Of a DNA stretch of 64,000 nt, positions 56,217 to 64,000 are shown piece by piece. Positions within the stretch are counted from its first letter, which is position 1; every line of letters starts with the position of its first letter. The DNA lies in NCBI RefSeq assembly GCF_020400825.1, contig NZ_JAINVH010000021.1, forward strand, positions 1 to 64,000, given 5' to 3'. The stretch comes from Streptomyces sp. HPF1205 (GTDB lineage Bacteria > Actinomycetota > Actinomycetes > Streptomycetales > Streptomycetaceae). Position numbers and translations under genes: made by a program. Under the pieces are notes generated by a model. That model was not told the origin of the DNA and did not search any database. It saw nothing but the letters and a program-made list of their open reading frames with translations.

Positions 56217-58024
56217 CGCTCCTCCGCGCCGTGCAGCCGCGGCGAGGGGGAGGTGCCGAGCACCGGTGACAGGATGTCGGCCAGCCGCGCCGCCGACAGA
56301 TGCGTCTTGCCCAGGACGGCCTGGGCGTGACCCAGCCGTGAGGCGTCCAGGCCGGGGCCGCTGTCGGCGGAGAGCACGATCACGGGCACGCGGTTCAGCT
56401 CCTGGTCCTCGGCCAGCAGGGCCAGCAACTGGTACCCGTCGGGCGGTGGCATGGAAAGGTCCAGCAGGACGGCGTCGGGGCGGCTGCGCCGGATCGTGGC
56501 CATGGCCTCGGAGCTGTCGCCGACGTCGGTGACCTCCCGGGCCAGTTGCGCCAGCACCGGCCGGACCGACACCAGGAAGGCCGGGTCGTCGTCGACGACC
56601 ACCAGGCGCTCCACGTGGAGCGGAACGGGAGCCTCCTCGCCGGCGGACCGCGAGTCGGGCGGTCCCGCGGGTATCCGGATCACGACCCGGGTGCCCTCGC
56701 CGGGCTCGCTGTCCAGCGTCATCCGGCCGCCGAGGAGCTCGGTCAGCCGGCGCGCGTACGGCAGCCCGAGCCCGGTGCCGGAGCGCGCTTTCTGGTGGGA
56801 GCCGCGCACCTGGTAGAACTCCTCGAAGACCCGCACCTGTTCGTCGAGCGGAATGCCGATGCCGGTGTCGGAGACTGTGAAGGCGCACCACGGGCGGCCC
56901 GCCTCCTCGCTGTGCTCGACCGTGAGGCGGACCTCGCCGCTCTCGGTGAACTTCAGGCTGTTGGACAGGACGTTGCGCAGGATCCGGGTGAGCATCACCT
57001 CGTCGGTGACGATCGGCGCCCGGTCGTGGTCGTCGGGGATGACCAGCGCCACACCGGGCCCGGTGGTGGCGCGCAGCGTGCCGCGCAACTGGTGGAGCAG
57101 CATCCGCAGGTCGACCGGCACCAGCTCGGGTTCCAGCCGCCCCGACTCGGCCTTGGCGACGTCCAGGAGCTCCTCGACCAGGGCGAGCATGGTGCTGCCC
57201 GACGACGCGATCATCTGGATCTGCTGCCGCTGCTCCTCGGTGAGGGGGTCGGCGTCCGGAGCGAGCAGCAGCCGGGTCAGCCCGATGACGCCATTGACCG
57301 GGGAACGCAGCTCGTGGCTCACGTTCGCCCAAAAGCGCGTCTTGGCCTCGTTGAGCAGGCTCAGCTGCCGGGTCTTCTCCTCCAGCTCGGCGTACAGCGC
57401 CACGACGCCGCTGTTGGTGGCCTCCAGCTCGCTCGACAGCTCCGCGTACAGGGCCATGACGCCCTGATTGGTCTGTTCCAGCTCCTGGTTGAGCCGCTGG
57501 AGCTCCTCCTGCTGGGCACGGGCCTCCTGGAGGGCGGCGAGCAGATCGTGGTTCTGGCTCCGAAGTTCCTCGCCCATGCTCACGCCGCCCAGTCCCATCA
57601 ACTCCTCACGTACTCCCGCGGCCCGTTCCGGGAGCGGCCGAGTCGTCCCGGGAAGCGGCTGCCCAAGAATCACGCGGGGAAACGGCTCCTCGTCGAAATG
57701 GACGGTGTGGAGCAGCCGGCGCGCCGCCTCGACCGCCCCCTTCGCCGGACGCCTGCCGCCCGACCAGCCGAACACGGCGGTGATCCGCGGCCGTTCCCCG
57801 TCGACCAGCACGAGGCGGCCGGTCAGCCCGCGCGCGCCCAGCAGGTCCCGGCCGATCTCGCCGACCACCGTGGCCAGCCGCACGGTCTCCGGCTCCGACA
57901 TGCCCAGCAGCCGGCAGGCCACCTGGCAGTCCCTGCGCAGGGCCAGCAGCTCCCGCTCGCCGGCGACCGCCAGCGACAGGACGGACAGCGGGTCGTCGCC
58001 GGGGACCCGCGGGGCGGGGTTCAC
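56213..58024 (-). CDS. Hybrid histidine kinase with C-terminal receiver
   Basis: A 603-residue soluble kinase. The N-terminal 140 residues have a degenerate RsbT-like pattern without ATP motifs. A long coiled coil (155-225) contains a duplicated 18-residue unit, QTNQGVMALYAELSSEL and ATNSGVVALYAELEEK. HisKA His237 lies in FWANVSHELRSPVN, the ATPase domain has NVLSNSLKF, SDTGIGI and GTGLGLPYARRL, and the receiver (about 475-590) has VVVDDDPAF and VLLDLSMPPPDG. It likely phosphorylates the receiver-phosphatase encoded downstream. GTG start; overlaps both neighbours by 4 bp. Confidence 0.9.
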   Translation of the reverse strand: MNPAPRVPGDDPLSVLSLAVAGERELLALRRDCQVACRLLGMSEPETVRLATVVGEIGRDLLGARGLTGRLVLVDGERPRITAVFGWSGGRRPAKGAVEAARRLLHTVHFDEEPFPRVILGQPLPGTTRPLPERAAGVREELMGLGGVSMGEELRSQNHDLLAALQEARAQQEELQRLNQELEQTNQGVMALYAELSSELEATNSGVVALYAELEEKTRQLSLLNEAKTRFWANVSHELRSPVNGVIGLTRLLLAPDADPLTEEQRQQIQMIASSGSTMLALVEELLDVAKAESGRLEPELVPVDLRMLLHQLRGTLRATTGPGVALVIPDDHDRAPIVTDEVMLTRILRNVLSNSLKFTESGEVRLTVEHSEEAGRPWCAFTVSDTGIGIPLDEQVRVFEEFYQVRGSHQKARSGTGLGLPYARRLTELLGGRMTLDSEPGEGTRVVIRIPAGPPDSRSAGEEAPVPLHVERLVVVDDDPAFLVSVRPVLAQLAREVTDVGDSSEAMATIRRSRPDAVLLDLSMPPPDGYQLLALLAEDQELNRVPVIVLSADSGPGLDASRLGHAQAVLGKTHLSAARLADILSPVLGTSPSPRLHGAEER

Positions 58025-59064
58025 GACGGCACCTTCACCACGACGATGCCCGCGTCGTCACGGCGGGTGCCGGCCTGCCACAGCAACTGGGCCGCGACCA
58101 GCGCCGGTGTCTGCGCCGTCAGCCCGGGGAACTGCTTGGGAAGCCAGCGCCCGCTGAGTCCGTCGGAGTGCAGTACGAGGGCGTGGCCGGGCGGCAGGTC
58201 GGCGGTGTAGGTCTGCGGGCGGCCGATGTTGTGCCCGGCGATGCCCGGCGTGGACATCAGGGTCTGCCGGGAGTCGGGGCCGAGGACGAAGGCGGAGATG
58301 TTGCCCGCCCCGCACAGCGCCACCGTACGGGCGCGCGGATCGACCCGCGCCACCGCGACGGCGGCGCCCCGGGTGCCCTTGAGCCCGGCATGGATGTCGG
58401 CGAGGATCCGCGACGGCTCGGCGGCCCGGCTCTCCCGGAATGCCACCCGGGCCTCGTCGCCGGCCCGGGCCGCGAGCGGACCGTGGCCGAGGCCGTCGCA
58501 CATCATGACCAGCAGGCGGGGCGGGCCCTCACCGGCCGGTTGCTCCCGTACCGCCCAGGTGTCGCCGCAACTCGTCTCGCCGTTGATCGGCCGGGTGAGG
58601 CCGCTGACCTCGGCGGCCGGGACCGGCTCCGGGCCGCCGCCCGGCGGGGCCGCGAAGCGCGCGTACAGGCCGGTGCCGCGGCCGGGCAGGGTGTGGATGG
58701 CGAAGGTGTCGGCGAGCCGGCGGATGGCGCCGAGTCCGACCCCCAGCGTGCCGGCCGTGGACGAGCCGTCGCGCAGCGCGGAACCGAGGTCGGCGATGCC
58801 GGGACCGCTGTCCAGCGCCAGCAGTTCGACTGCCGCCTGGGCGCCTTGGGTGGTCACCCGCAGGGCCAGTGCCCCGTCGATCGCGTGCCGCTGCAGGTTG
58901 GTGGCCGCCTCGGTGACCGCCAGCGCCAGGTCGGCGGCGCGGCCGTCGGTCAGTCCCGCCCGGTGAGCGAGCACGGCGGCCTCGCGCCGTCCCGCCGCCG
59001 CCAGTCCGTCGCCGCTGCGCAGCCACAGCACTTCGCCCGCTTCGACGGGCGAGGCCGGGGTCAT
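58021..59064 (-). CDS. Fusion of RsbW/T-like ATPase and RsbX-like PP2C
   Basis: A 347-residue protein combining two activities that are usually separate. The N-terminal HATPase (about 15-135) has ALAVTEAATNLQRHA (N box), LDSGPGI and LGVGLGAIRRL. The C-terminal PP2C (about 150-347) has CGDTWAVREQ, MMCDGLGHGPLAA, LVLHSDGLSGRW and RRDDAGIVVVK. RsbX phosphatases reset the stressosome, so one chain may both bind nucleotide or kinase partners and dephosphorylate RsbR/S. ATG in an ATGA overlap with the RsbT-like gene. Confidence 0.87.
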   Translation of the reverse strand: MTPASPVEAGEVLWLRSGDGLAAAGRREAAVLAHRAGLTDGRAADLALAVTEAATNLQRHAIDGALALRVTTQGAQAAVELLALDSGPGIADLGSALRDGSSTAGTLGVGLGAIRRLADTFAIHTLPGRGTGLYARFAAPPGGGPEPVPAAEVSGLTRPINGETSCGDTWAVREQPAGEGPPRLLVMMCDGLGHGPLAARAGDEARVAFRESRAAEPSRILADIHAGLKGTRGAAVAVARVDPRARTVALCGAGNISAFVLGPDSRQTLMSTPGIAGHNIGRPQTYTADLPPGHALVLHSDGLSGRWLPKQFPGLTAQTPALVAAQLLWQAGTRRDDAGIVVVKVPS

Positions 59065-59489
59065 CGTGCCCACTTGACGACCACGACCTGGGTGCCCTCG
59101 CCGGGCGCCGAGACGATGTCGAACTCGTCCGCCAGCCGACGGGCGCCGCTGAGGCCCAGGCCCATGCCCTTGCCGGACGACCAGCCGTCGGTCAGCGCCA
59201 GGTCGAGGTCGGCGATGCCCGGGCCATCGTCCCGGAACAGCACCTTCACCCCGGTCTTGACGCCCCTGGTGACGACGCTCACCCGCATCGTGCCGCCGCC
59301 GCCGTAGGTCAGGGTGTTGCGTGCCAGCTCGCTGGCCGCGGTGACCAGTTTCGTCTGGTCCACCAGGGACAGCCGGGCCTGCTGCGCGAGCGCCCGGACG
59401 GTCTGGCGCGCCCTGACCACGTCGGCGTTGGCGGCGATGGGCGATTCCTCTGCCGTCGACTCCTCGACCGGCTCGACGCCGGTGCTCAC
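59061..59489 (-). CDS. rsbT: RsbT-like serine/threonine kinase
   Basis: A 142-residue GHKL kinase of the stressosome switch. N box ELARNTLTYGGGG (near 69-80), G1 box DDGPGIADLD, and G2 box GKGMGLGLSGARRLADEF. It should phosphorylate the RsbS- and RsbR-like proteins and, once released, activate an RsbU-type phosphatase. It is about ten residues longer at the N-terminus than Bacillus RsbT. GTG start, overlapping RsbS by 4 bp. Confidence 0.92.
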   Translation of the reverse strand: MSTGVEPVEESTAEESPIAANADVVRARQTVRALAQQARLSLVDQTKLVTAASELARNTLTYGGGGTMRVSVVTRGVKTGVKVLFRDDGPGIADLDLALTDGWSSGKGMGLGLSGARRLADEFDIVSAPGEGTQVVVVKWAR

Positions 59490-59863
59490 CGGCGTACCGG
59501 ACCCTCGGCCCGGGCACGGCGGAGCGCTCCGAGGCCCTGCTCCAGGTTGAGCGCGGTGCGCACGCCGCCCAGCGACAGGCCCAGCTCGACCAGCGTCATG
59601 GCCACGGCGGGCCGCATGCCCACCACGACGGTCTCCGCGTCGAGGACCCGGGAGATGGCGGCGATGGTGGCCAGCATCCTGCCCACGAAGGAGTCCACGA
59701 TCTCCAGGGCGGAGATGTCGATCACGACGCCGTTGGCCCCCGTGTCGACGATCCGCTGCGACAGGTCCTCCTGGAGGTCCATCACCATCTGGTCCTCCAG
59801 GTCGACCTGGATGGACACCAGCAGCACGTCCCCGATCTTCAGGATCGGTACCCGGTCGGTCAC
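59486..59863 (-). CDS. rsbS: RsbS-like STAS antagonist
   Basis: A 125-residue STAS protein. The phosphorylatable Ser58 lies in IDISALEIVDSFVGRML, matching Ser59 of Bacillus RsbS. PILKIGDVLLVSIQVDLEDQ is the typical first strand pair. It forms the core of the stressosome with RsbR and holds RsbT. GTG start overlapping the RsbR stop. Confidence 0.93.
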   Translation of the reverse strand: MTDRVPILKIGDVLLVSIQVDLEDQMVMDLQEDLSQRIVDTGANGVVIDISALEIVDSFVGRMLATIAAISRVLDAETVVVGMRPAVAMTLVELGLSLGGVRTALNLEQGLGALRRARAEGPVRR

Positions 59864-60708
59864 GCGGGCCCGCCGATCCCGGCTTCGGCCGCGTTGTTCT
59901 GCTCGATCTGCTGCAGCGCGTGGCGCAGCGCGTCCGCGAGGGTCGCCTTCGTGGTGATGTCACCGAACTCGATGCCCAGCGCCACGATGGTCTGGGCTAT
60001 CTGGGGCCGTATGCCGGAGATCGTGCACTCCGCGCCCATCATCCTGGCCGCCACCACCGTCTTCAGCAGGTGCTGGGCGACCTGGGTGTCCACCGAGGGG
60101 ACGCCGGTGATGTCCACGATCGCGTGGGTGGCGTTCTGGTCCAGCAGCGACTGCAGCAGCTTCTCCATCACCACCTGGGTGCGGGCCGAGTCCAGTGTGC
60201 CGACCAGGGGCACGCCCACGACGCCGTTCCACAGCTTCACCACCGGGGTCGACAGCTCCAGCAACTGCTCGGCCTGCGCGGAGATGATCTCCTCGCGGGT
60301 CTTGGCGTGCGCCTCGACGGTGTAGAGCCCGAGGTCGTCGAGCACCCGCGCGAACTGCAGGTACGCCGTGACCTCCGCGGTGCCGGACAGGGCCGGCTCC
60401 AGCACCTCCTTGAGCGCGAAGACGCCGATGGCGGTCTCGGTGGGGCTGAACCCCTGCCGGGCGCGGGTGCGGGACAGCTCCGTCAGCATGCTGCGGACCT
60501 CCCCGTACGCCTCGTTCCTGGTGGCCAGGCCGCCCTCCCGCAGTGCCCGCATCAGGGCCTCGTACAGTTCACCGAGGTCCTGCTGGATCTCGGCCGGCGT
60601 GACGCGGCCGGCCAGCGTGGACGTCACGGTGCGCACCCACTGCGCGACGAAATCGTCCTTGCTGTCCGACAACAGGCTCAGCAGCCGGTCCGTCTCGTCG
60701 TGCGCCAT
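59860..60708 (-). CDS. rsbR: RsbR-like stressosome sensor scaffold
   Basis: A 282-residue protein. An N-terminal all-helical, globin-like sensor domain (1-150) is followed by a STAS domain (about 155-270). Phosphorylation sites match RsbRA: Thr171 in VPLVGTLDSAR and Thr208 in VPSVDTQVAQ. The signal sensed by the N-terminal domain is unknown; no heme or flavin motif is obvious. GAGGGGTGC precedes the ATG. First gene of the six-gene operon. Confidence 0.92.
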   Translation of the reverse strand: MAHDETDRLLSLLSDSKDDFVAQWVRTVTSTLAGRVTPAEIQQDLGELYEALMRALREGGLATRNEAYGEVRSMLTELSRTRARQGFSPTETAIGVFALKEVLEPALSGTAEVTAYLQFARVLDDLGLYTVEAHAKTREEIISAQAEQLLELSTPVVKLWNGVVGVPLVGTLDSARTQVVMEKLLQSLLDQNATHAIVDITGVPSVDTQVAQHLLKTVVAARMMGAECTISGIRPQIAQTIVALGIEFGDITTKATLADALRHALQQIEQNNAAEAGIGGPA

Positions 60709-60816
60709 CAGTGCACCCCTCGATCTCATCTCTGTCGTCTCCGTCGTCCGAAGTGGAGACTCTACGGCATGGCGCGCGCCGCCCACGGGTCCGGACCCGG
60801 CGGTGGAGAAGGCGGC

Positions 60817-61164
60817 TCAGAGCGCTCCGACGGCCTGCTCCACCGTCGGGTAGGAGTCGAAGATCTCGTGCAGGCCGGCGATGCCGAACACCCGCTGGAG
60901 GTCGCCGCTCAGGCCCGCCAGCGCCAGCGGGACGCCCGCCGACCTGGCCTGCTGGTAGGCGGCGACGAGAACGGTGATGCCCGTCGAGTCGCAGTACAGC
61001 AGCCCGGTGAGGTCGATCACCACCCCCGCCGGCGGGAAGGGCGTCTCCCGGATCACCTCGCCCAGGTCGGTAGCGTTGGAGTAGTCCAGTTCGCCCGCCG
61101 CCGTGATGAGCGCGGGGCCGGCCGGATGCGTCGCCGAGGTGACGCTCAGTACGGGGTCGTTCAC
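60817..61164 (-). CDS. RsbV-like anti-sigma factor antagonist
   Basis: A 115-residue STAS protein of the RsbV/SpoIIAA type: LITAAGELDYSNATDLGEVI, then LTGLLYCDSTGITVLVAAY with phosphorylatable Ser60, and LQRVFGIAGLHEIFDSY. When dephosphorylated it would bind an RsbW-like anti-sigma factor. It is a likely target of the phosphatases encoded at 54606 and 53423. GTG start; 108 bp before RsbR in the same direction. Confidence 0.92.
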   Translation of the reverse strand: MNDPVLSVTSATHPAGPALITAAGELDYSNATDLGEVIRETPFPPAGVVIDLTGLLYCDSTGITVLVAAYQQARSAGVPLALAGLSGDLQRVFGIAGLHEIFDSYPTVEQAVGAL

Positions 61165-61393
61165 CGGTCCGCCCGCCGTCCGCTGTCCGTCACCGTGGAG
61201 CCTCCCGCCTCGTGCCCGCCGACGTTTGTCCGCCGAACGCTGGGCAGACGTATCCTACGCGCGTCACTTCCCGGCATCGGCGGACGAAGCGGTCATCCGG
61301 GCGGCAGCGGCGGGCGTACCGCGGGCGCGGCACGCGCGGGGTGCCGCGGAGCAGTTCGGTGAGCACGGTCGCGGGCGTCGAGGAGGGGCACGA

Positions 61394-64000
61394 GTGGCGG
61401 GGAACGAGGAGGGGCGGGGCCGGCGGGCGGCCGGGGACGGTTCCGGGGTGTCCGGGGACGGTTCGGAGGTGTTCGCCGCCGACGACGAGGTCGGCCGGGA
61501 CCTCGCGGCGGTCGACTGGGCGGCGACCCCGCTGGGGCCGCCGCGGACGTGGCCGCAGAGCCTGCGCACGGCGGTGAGCATCCTGCTCTCGTCCCGGTTC
61601 CCCATGTGGATGGCCTGGGGTCCGGAGCTGACCTTCTTCTGCAACTCCTCCTACCGGCGGGACACCCTCGGCCGCAAGTACCCGTGGGCGCTGGGCCGCC
61701 CGGCGGCCGAGGTGTGGGCCGAGGTCTGGAACGACGTGGAGACCCGCGTCGCGACCGTCCTCGGCACGGGGCAGGCGACCTGGGACGAGGGCCTGCTGCT
61801 GTTCCTGGAGCGCTCGGGCTACCTGGAGGAGACCTACCACACCTTCTCGTACAGCCCGCTGCGCGACGAGACGGACGCGGTCGTCGGCATGCTGTGCGTG
61901 GTCAGCGAGGACACCGAGCGGGTGGTCGGCGAACGCCGGATGGCCACGCTGCGGGATCTGGGATCCGACCCCAGCGTGGTACGCACCGAGCGGCAGCTGC
62001 TCGCGTTCGCCTGCCGGCAGCTCGAACGCAACCCCTGGGACCTGCCCTTCACGCTGACGTACCTGTTCGACGAGGACGGCGGCGCCCGGCTCGCCGGCAC
62101 CACGGCCCTCCCGCCCGGCCACCCCGCGGCCCCGGCCCGGCTGCGTGCCGGGGCGGCCGGCGCGGTCTGGCCGGTGGGGAAGCTGGCCAGGGGCGAGTCC
62201 GCGGTCGTGGCGCTGGACGGCCCGCCCTTCACCGCGCTGCCGGCGGGCGGCAGGCGGCAGCCGCCGACACATGCCCTGGTGGTACCGCTGTCGCAGCAGG
62301 GCGGCACGCCGTACGGGTTCCTCGTCGCGGCCGTGAACCGCTACCGGCCGCTGGACGACGGCTGCCGCGGGTTCGTGGAACTCGTCGCCGCCCACCTCGC
62401 CGCGGGCATCGGCAGCAGCCGCAGCTACCGGGCGCAGCAGCGGCGTGCCGAGGAACTGGCCGAACTCGACCGCGCCAAGACCGCCTTCTTCTCCAACATC
62501 AGCCACGAGTTCCGTACCCCGCTCACCTTGATCATGGGCCCCGCGGAGGAACTGCTCGGCCGGCTGCCGGACCCCGACCCGCGGGTGCGCGAGGACCTGG
62601 AGACGATCCGCCGCAACGCGCTGCGCCTGGGCAAACTCGTCAACACCCTGCTGGACTTCTCCCGCATCGAGGCCGGCCGGATGCGGACCCGCTACGAGCG
62701 GGTCGACCTGTCGGCGGTCACCGCCGAACTCGCCGGTGTCTTCCGCTCGGCCGTCGACCGGGCGGGCCTGGCGTACGAGGTGGACTGCCCCCCGCTGCCG
62801 CGGCCGGTCCGCCTCGACTGCGAGATGTGGGAGAAGGTCGTCCTCAACCTGCTGAGCAACGCGCTCAAGTTCACCTTCGACGGACGCATACGCGTGGCCG
62901 TGCGCGGCGAGGCCGAACACGCGGTCGTCACCGTCGCCGACACCGGCGTCGGGGTGCCGAAGGAGGAGATCCCGCGGCTGTTCGAGCGGTTCCACCGGGT
63001 CGAGACGGCCCGCGCGCGCTCCAACGAGGGCAGCGGTATCGGCCTGGCACTGGTCAAGGAGCTCGTCGCCCTGCACGGCGGCACGATCACCGCCGACAGC
63101 CGCGAGGGCGAGGGCACCGTCTTCACCGTGCGCCTGCCCTACGGCCCCGCGGAACCGGCGTCCGGCGCCCCCGGTCCCGGCGACGGCGCGCGGGTGGTCT
63201 CGTCCGTCGCCGATCCGTTCGTCGAGGAGGCCCTGCGCGCGCTGCCCGGCACGTCCAACGGCGGCGAGGGCGCCGCGGGCAGCGACGAGGACCCCGCCGC
63301 CGGACCGCCGGCCGGGGCGGCCGTCCGCGGCGGCCCGATCGACGTGCTCGTCGCCGACGACAACGCCGACATGCGCGACTACCTCACCCGCCTGCTGGAG
63401 GGCGCCGGCCACCGGGTCCGCGCCGTGGGCGACGGCCGGGCCGCGCTGGACGCGGTGCGCGACCACACCCCGGACCTGCTCGTGGCCGACGTGATGATGC
63501 CGCGGCTCGACGGCCTGCGGACGGTGGCCGCCCTGCGCGCCGACCCGCGCACGGCCAGCGTGCCGGCCCTGCTGCTGTCGGCGCGGGCCGGCCAGGAGGC
63601 GGCCATCGAGGGCCTGGACGCCGGCGCGGACGACTACCTGGTCAAGCCGTTCTCCGCCGCCGAACTCCTGGCCCGGGTACGGGCCACCGTGGAACTCGCC
63701 CGGCTGCGCACGCACCAGGCCCGCTGGCGCGGCGCCCTGGTGGACTCCTTGCAGGAGGCGTTCTTCGTCTGCGACGAGCACGGCGCCGTCGTCGAGGTCA
63801 ACGCCGCGTTCGCCGAGATCCTCGGCTTCGGGCCGGAAGGCCTGCCGTACGCCCCGGCGCAGCCCTGGTGGCCGGACGCGGCCGGCGACCCGGAGGCGCG
63901 CCGGCAGGTGGCGGAGGTCTTCGCCGAGGTGCGGGAGCACGGCAAGGCCGGCCGCACGCTGCCCGCGATCCACCGCGACGGCCACCGGCTGCGGGTGTCC
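61394..64000 (+). CDS. Large hybrid sensor kinase, cut by the right edge
   Basis: An open frame of 869 codons to the window edge. A PAS-like domain (about 25-180: ATPLGPPRTWPQSLRTAVSI, then MWMAWGPELTFFCN) comes first, then a GAF-like region (about 190-345). HisKA carries the phosphoacceptor His in FFSNISHEFRTPLTLI. ATPase domain: NLLSNALKFTFDG, VADTGVGV and GSGIGLALVKEL. A receiver follows with VLVADDNADMRDYL, VADVMMPRLDG and the VKPF Lys, and a second PAS begins at the edge (LQEAFFVCDEHGAVVEVNAAF). The GTG start follows GAGGAGGGG. In full-length relatives a PP2C or second output usually follows. Divergent from the RsbV-like gene. Confidence 0.9.
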   Translation, partial: MAGNEEGRGRRAAGDGSGVSGDGSEVFAADDEVGRDLAAVDWAATPLGPPRTWPQSLRTAVSILLSSRFPMWMAWGPELTFFCNSSYRRDTLGRKYPWALGRPAAEVWAEVWNDVETRVATVLGTGQATWDEGLLLFLERSGYLEETYHTFSYSPLRDETDAVVGMLCVVSEDTERVVGERRMATLRDLGSDPSVVRTERQLLAFACRQLERNPWDLPFTLTYLFDEDGGARLAGTTALPPGHPAAPARLRAGAAGAVWPVGKLARGESAVVALDGPPFTALPAGGRRQPPTHALVVPLSQQGGTPYGFLVAAVNRYRPLDDGCRGFVELVAAHLAAGIGSSRSYRAQQRRAEELAELDRAKTAFFSNISHEFRTPLTLIMGPAEELLGRLPDPDPRVREDLETIRRNALRLGKLVNTLLDFSRIEAGRMRTRYERVDLSAVTAELAGVFRSAVDRAGLAYEVDCPPLPRPVRLDCEMWEKVVLNLLSNALKFTFDGRIRVAVRGEAEHAVVTVADTGVGVPKEEIPRLFERFHRVETARARSNEGSGIGLALVKELVALHGGTITADSREGEGTVFTVRLPYGPAEPASGAPGPGDGARVVSSVADPFVEEALRALPGTSNGGEGAAGSDEDPAAGPPAGAAVRGGPIDVLVADDNADMRDYLTRLLEGAGHRVRAVGDGRAALDAVRDHTPDLLVADVMMPRLDGLRTVAALRADPRTASVPALLLSARAGQEAAIEGLDAGADDYLVKPFSAAELLARVRATVELARLRTHQARWRGALVDSLQEAFFVCDEHGAVVEVNAAFAEILGFGPEGLPYAPAQPWWPDAAGDPEARRQVAEVFAEVREHGKAGRTLPAIHRDGHRLRVS

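Overview
The window is very GC-rich (GGC/GCC/CTG/GTG-dominated codon use, frequent GTG starts, strong third-position GC). It carries families typical of high-GC Actinobacteria: Rv1733c-like membrane proteins, DUF1876, DUF1918, RsbR/S/T modules and PP2C phosphatases with ATPase domains. The most likely source is a Streptomyces or close relative; this is inference from gene content, since no rRNA or tRNA is present. About 63 protein genes are supported, two of them cut by the window edges.

Positions 1-44250 look like a dormancy/hypoxia island. From left to right: an Rv1733c-like protein, a 5-oxoprolinase-type hydantoinase, CBS-BON proteins, an HTH-less Crp-like sensor, universal stress proteins (six in the window), nicotinate phosphoribosyltransferase, an FtsH protease, a flippase-like membrane protein and a DUF1876 protein. 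Then comes a complete nine-gene V/A-type ATPase operon (14934-22796). A second Rv1733c-like protein stands divergent from an operon of acyl-CoA synthetase, E1alpha, E1beta, E2 and an acyl carrier protein (24081-29745). After that: a CBS protein, an AAA ATPase, Hsp20, DUF1918, a ribosome hibernation factor, a phosphofructokinase with pyrophosphate-type residues, an archaeal-type class I fructose-bisphosphate aldolase, and an exporter with a divergent XRE regulator. These families closely parallel the Mycobacterium tuberculosis DosR (DevR) regulon, and several intergenic regions carry DevR-box-like palindromes. No devR/devS pair lies in the window.

Positions 44537-49821 encode a group-3b-like [NiFe] hydrogenase: a maturation protease followed by beta, an HTH-less Crp-like protein, gamma, delta (small) and alpha (large) subunits, mostly joined by 4-nt overlaps. 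The hyp metallocentre genes are absent here.

Positions 50016-53321 hold small ordinary or accessory genes: a SHOCT membrane protein, an SRPBCC protein, a secreted lamin-tail protein, an orphan ParA with a small partner, and a cupin behind an ACTAGT-centred palindrome.

Positions 53423-64000 are a stress-signalling block. A leftward chain of six genes with 4-nt overlaps encodes RsbR, RsbS, RsbT, an ATPase-PP2C fusion, a hybrid histidine kinase and a receiver-GAF-PP2C phosphatase. An RsbV-like antagonist lies just upstream, a membrane PP2C phosphatase converges on the chain, and a large hybrid kinase runs off the right edge.

Taken together, the genes suggest a programme for surviving energy or oxygen limitation: ribosome silencing, chaperones, NAD salvage, hydrogen/NAD(P)H turnover, proton or sodium pumping and pyrophosphate-linked sugar phosphate metabolism, next to a partner-switching signalling centre. 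The functional linkage is inference from co-location.
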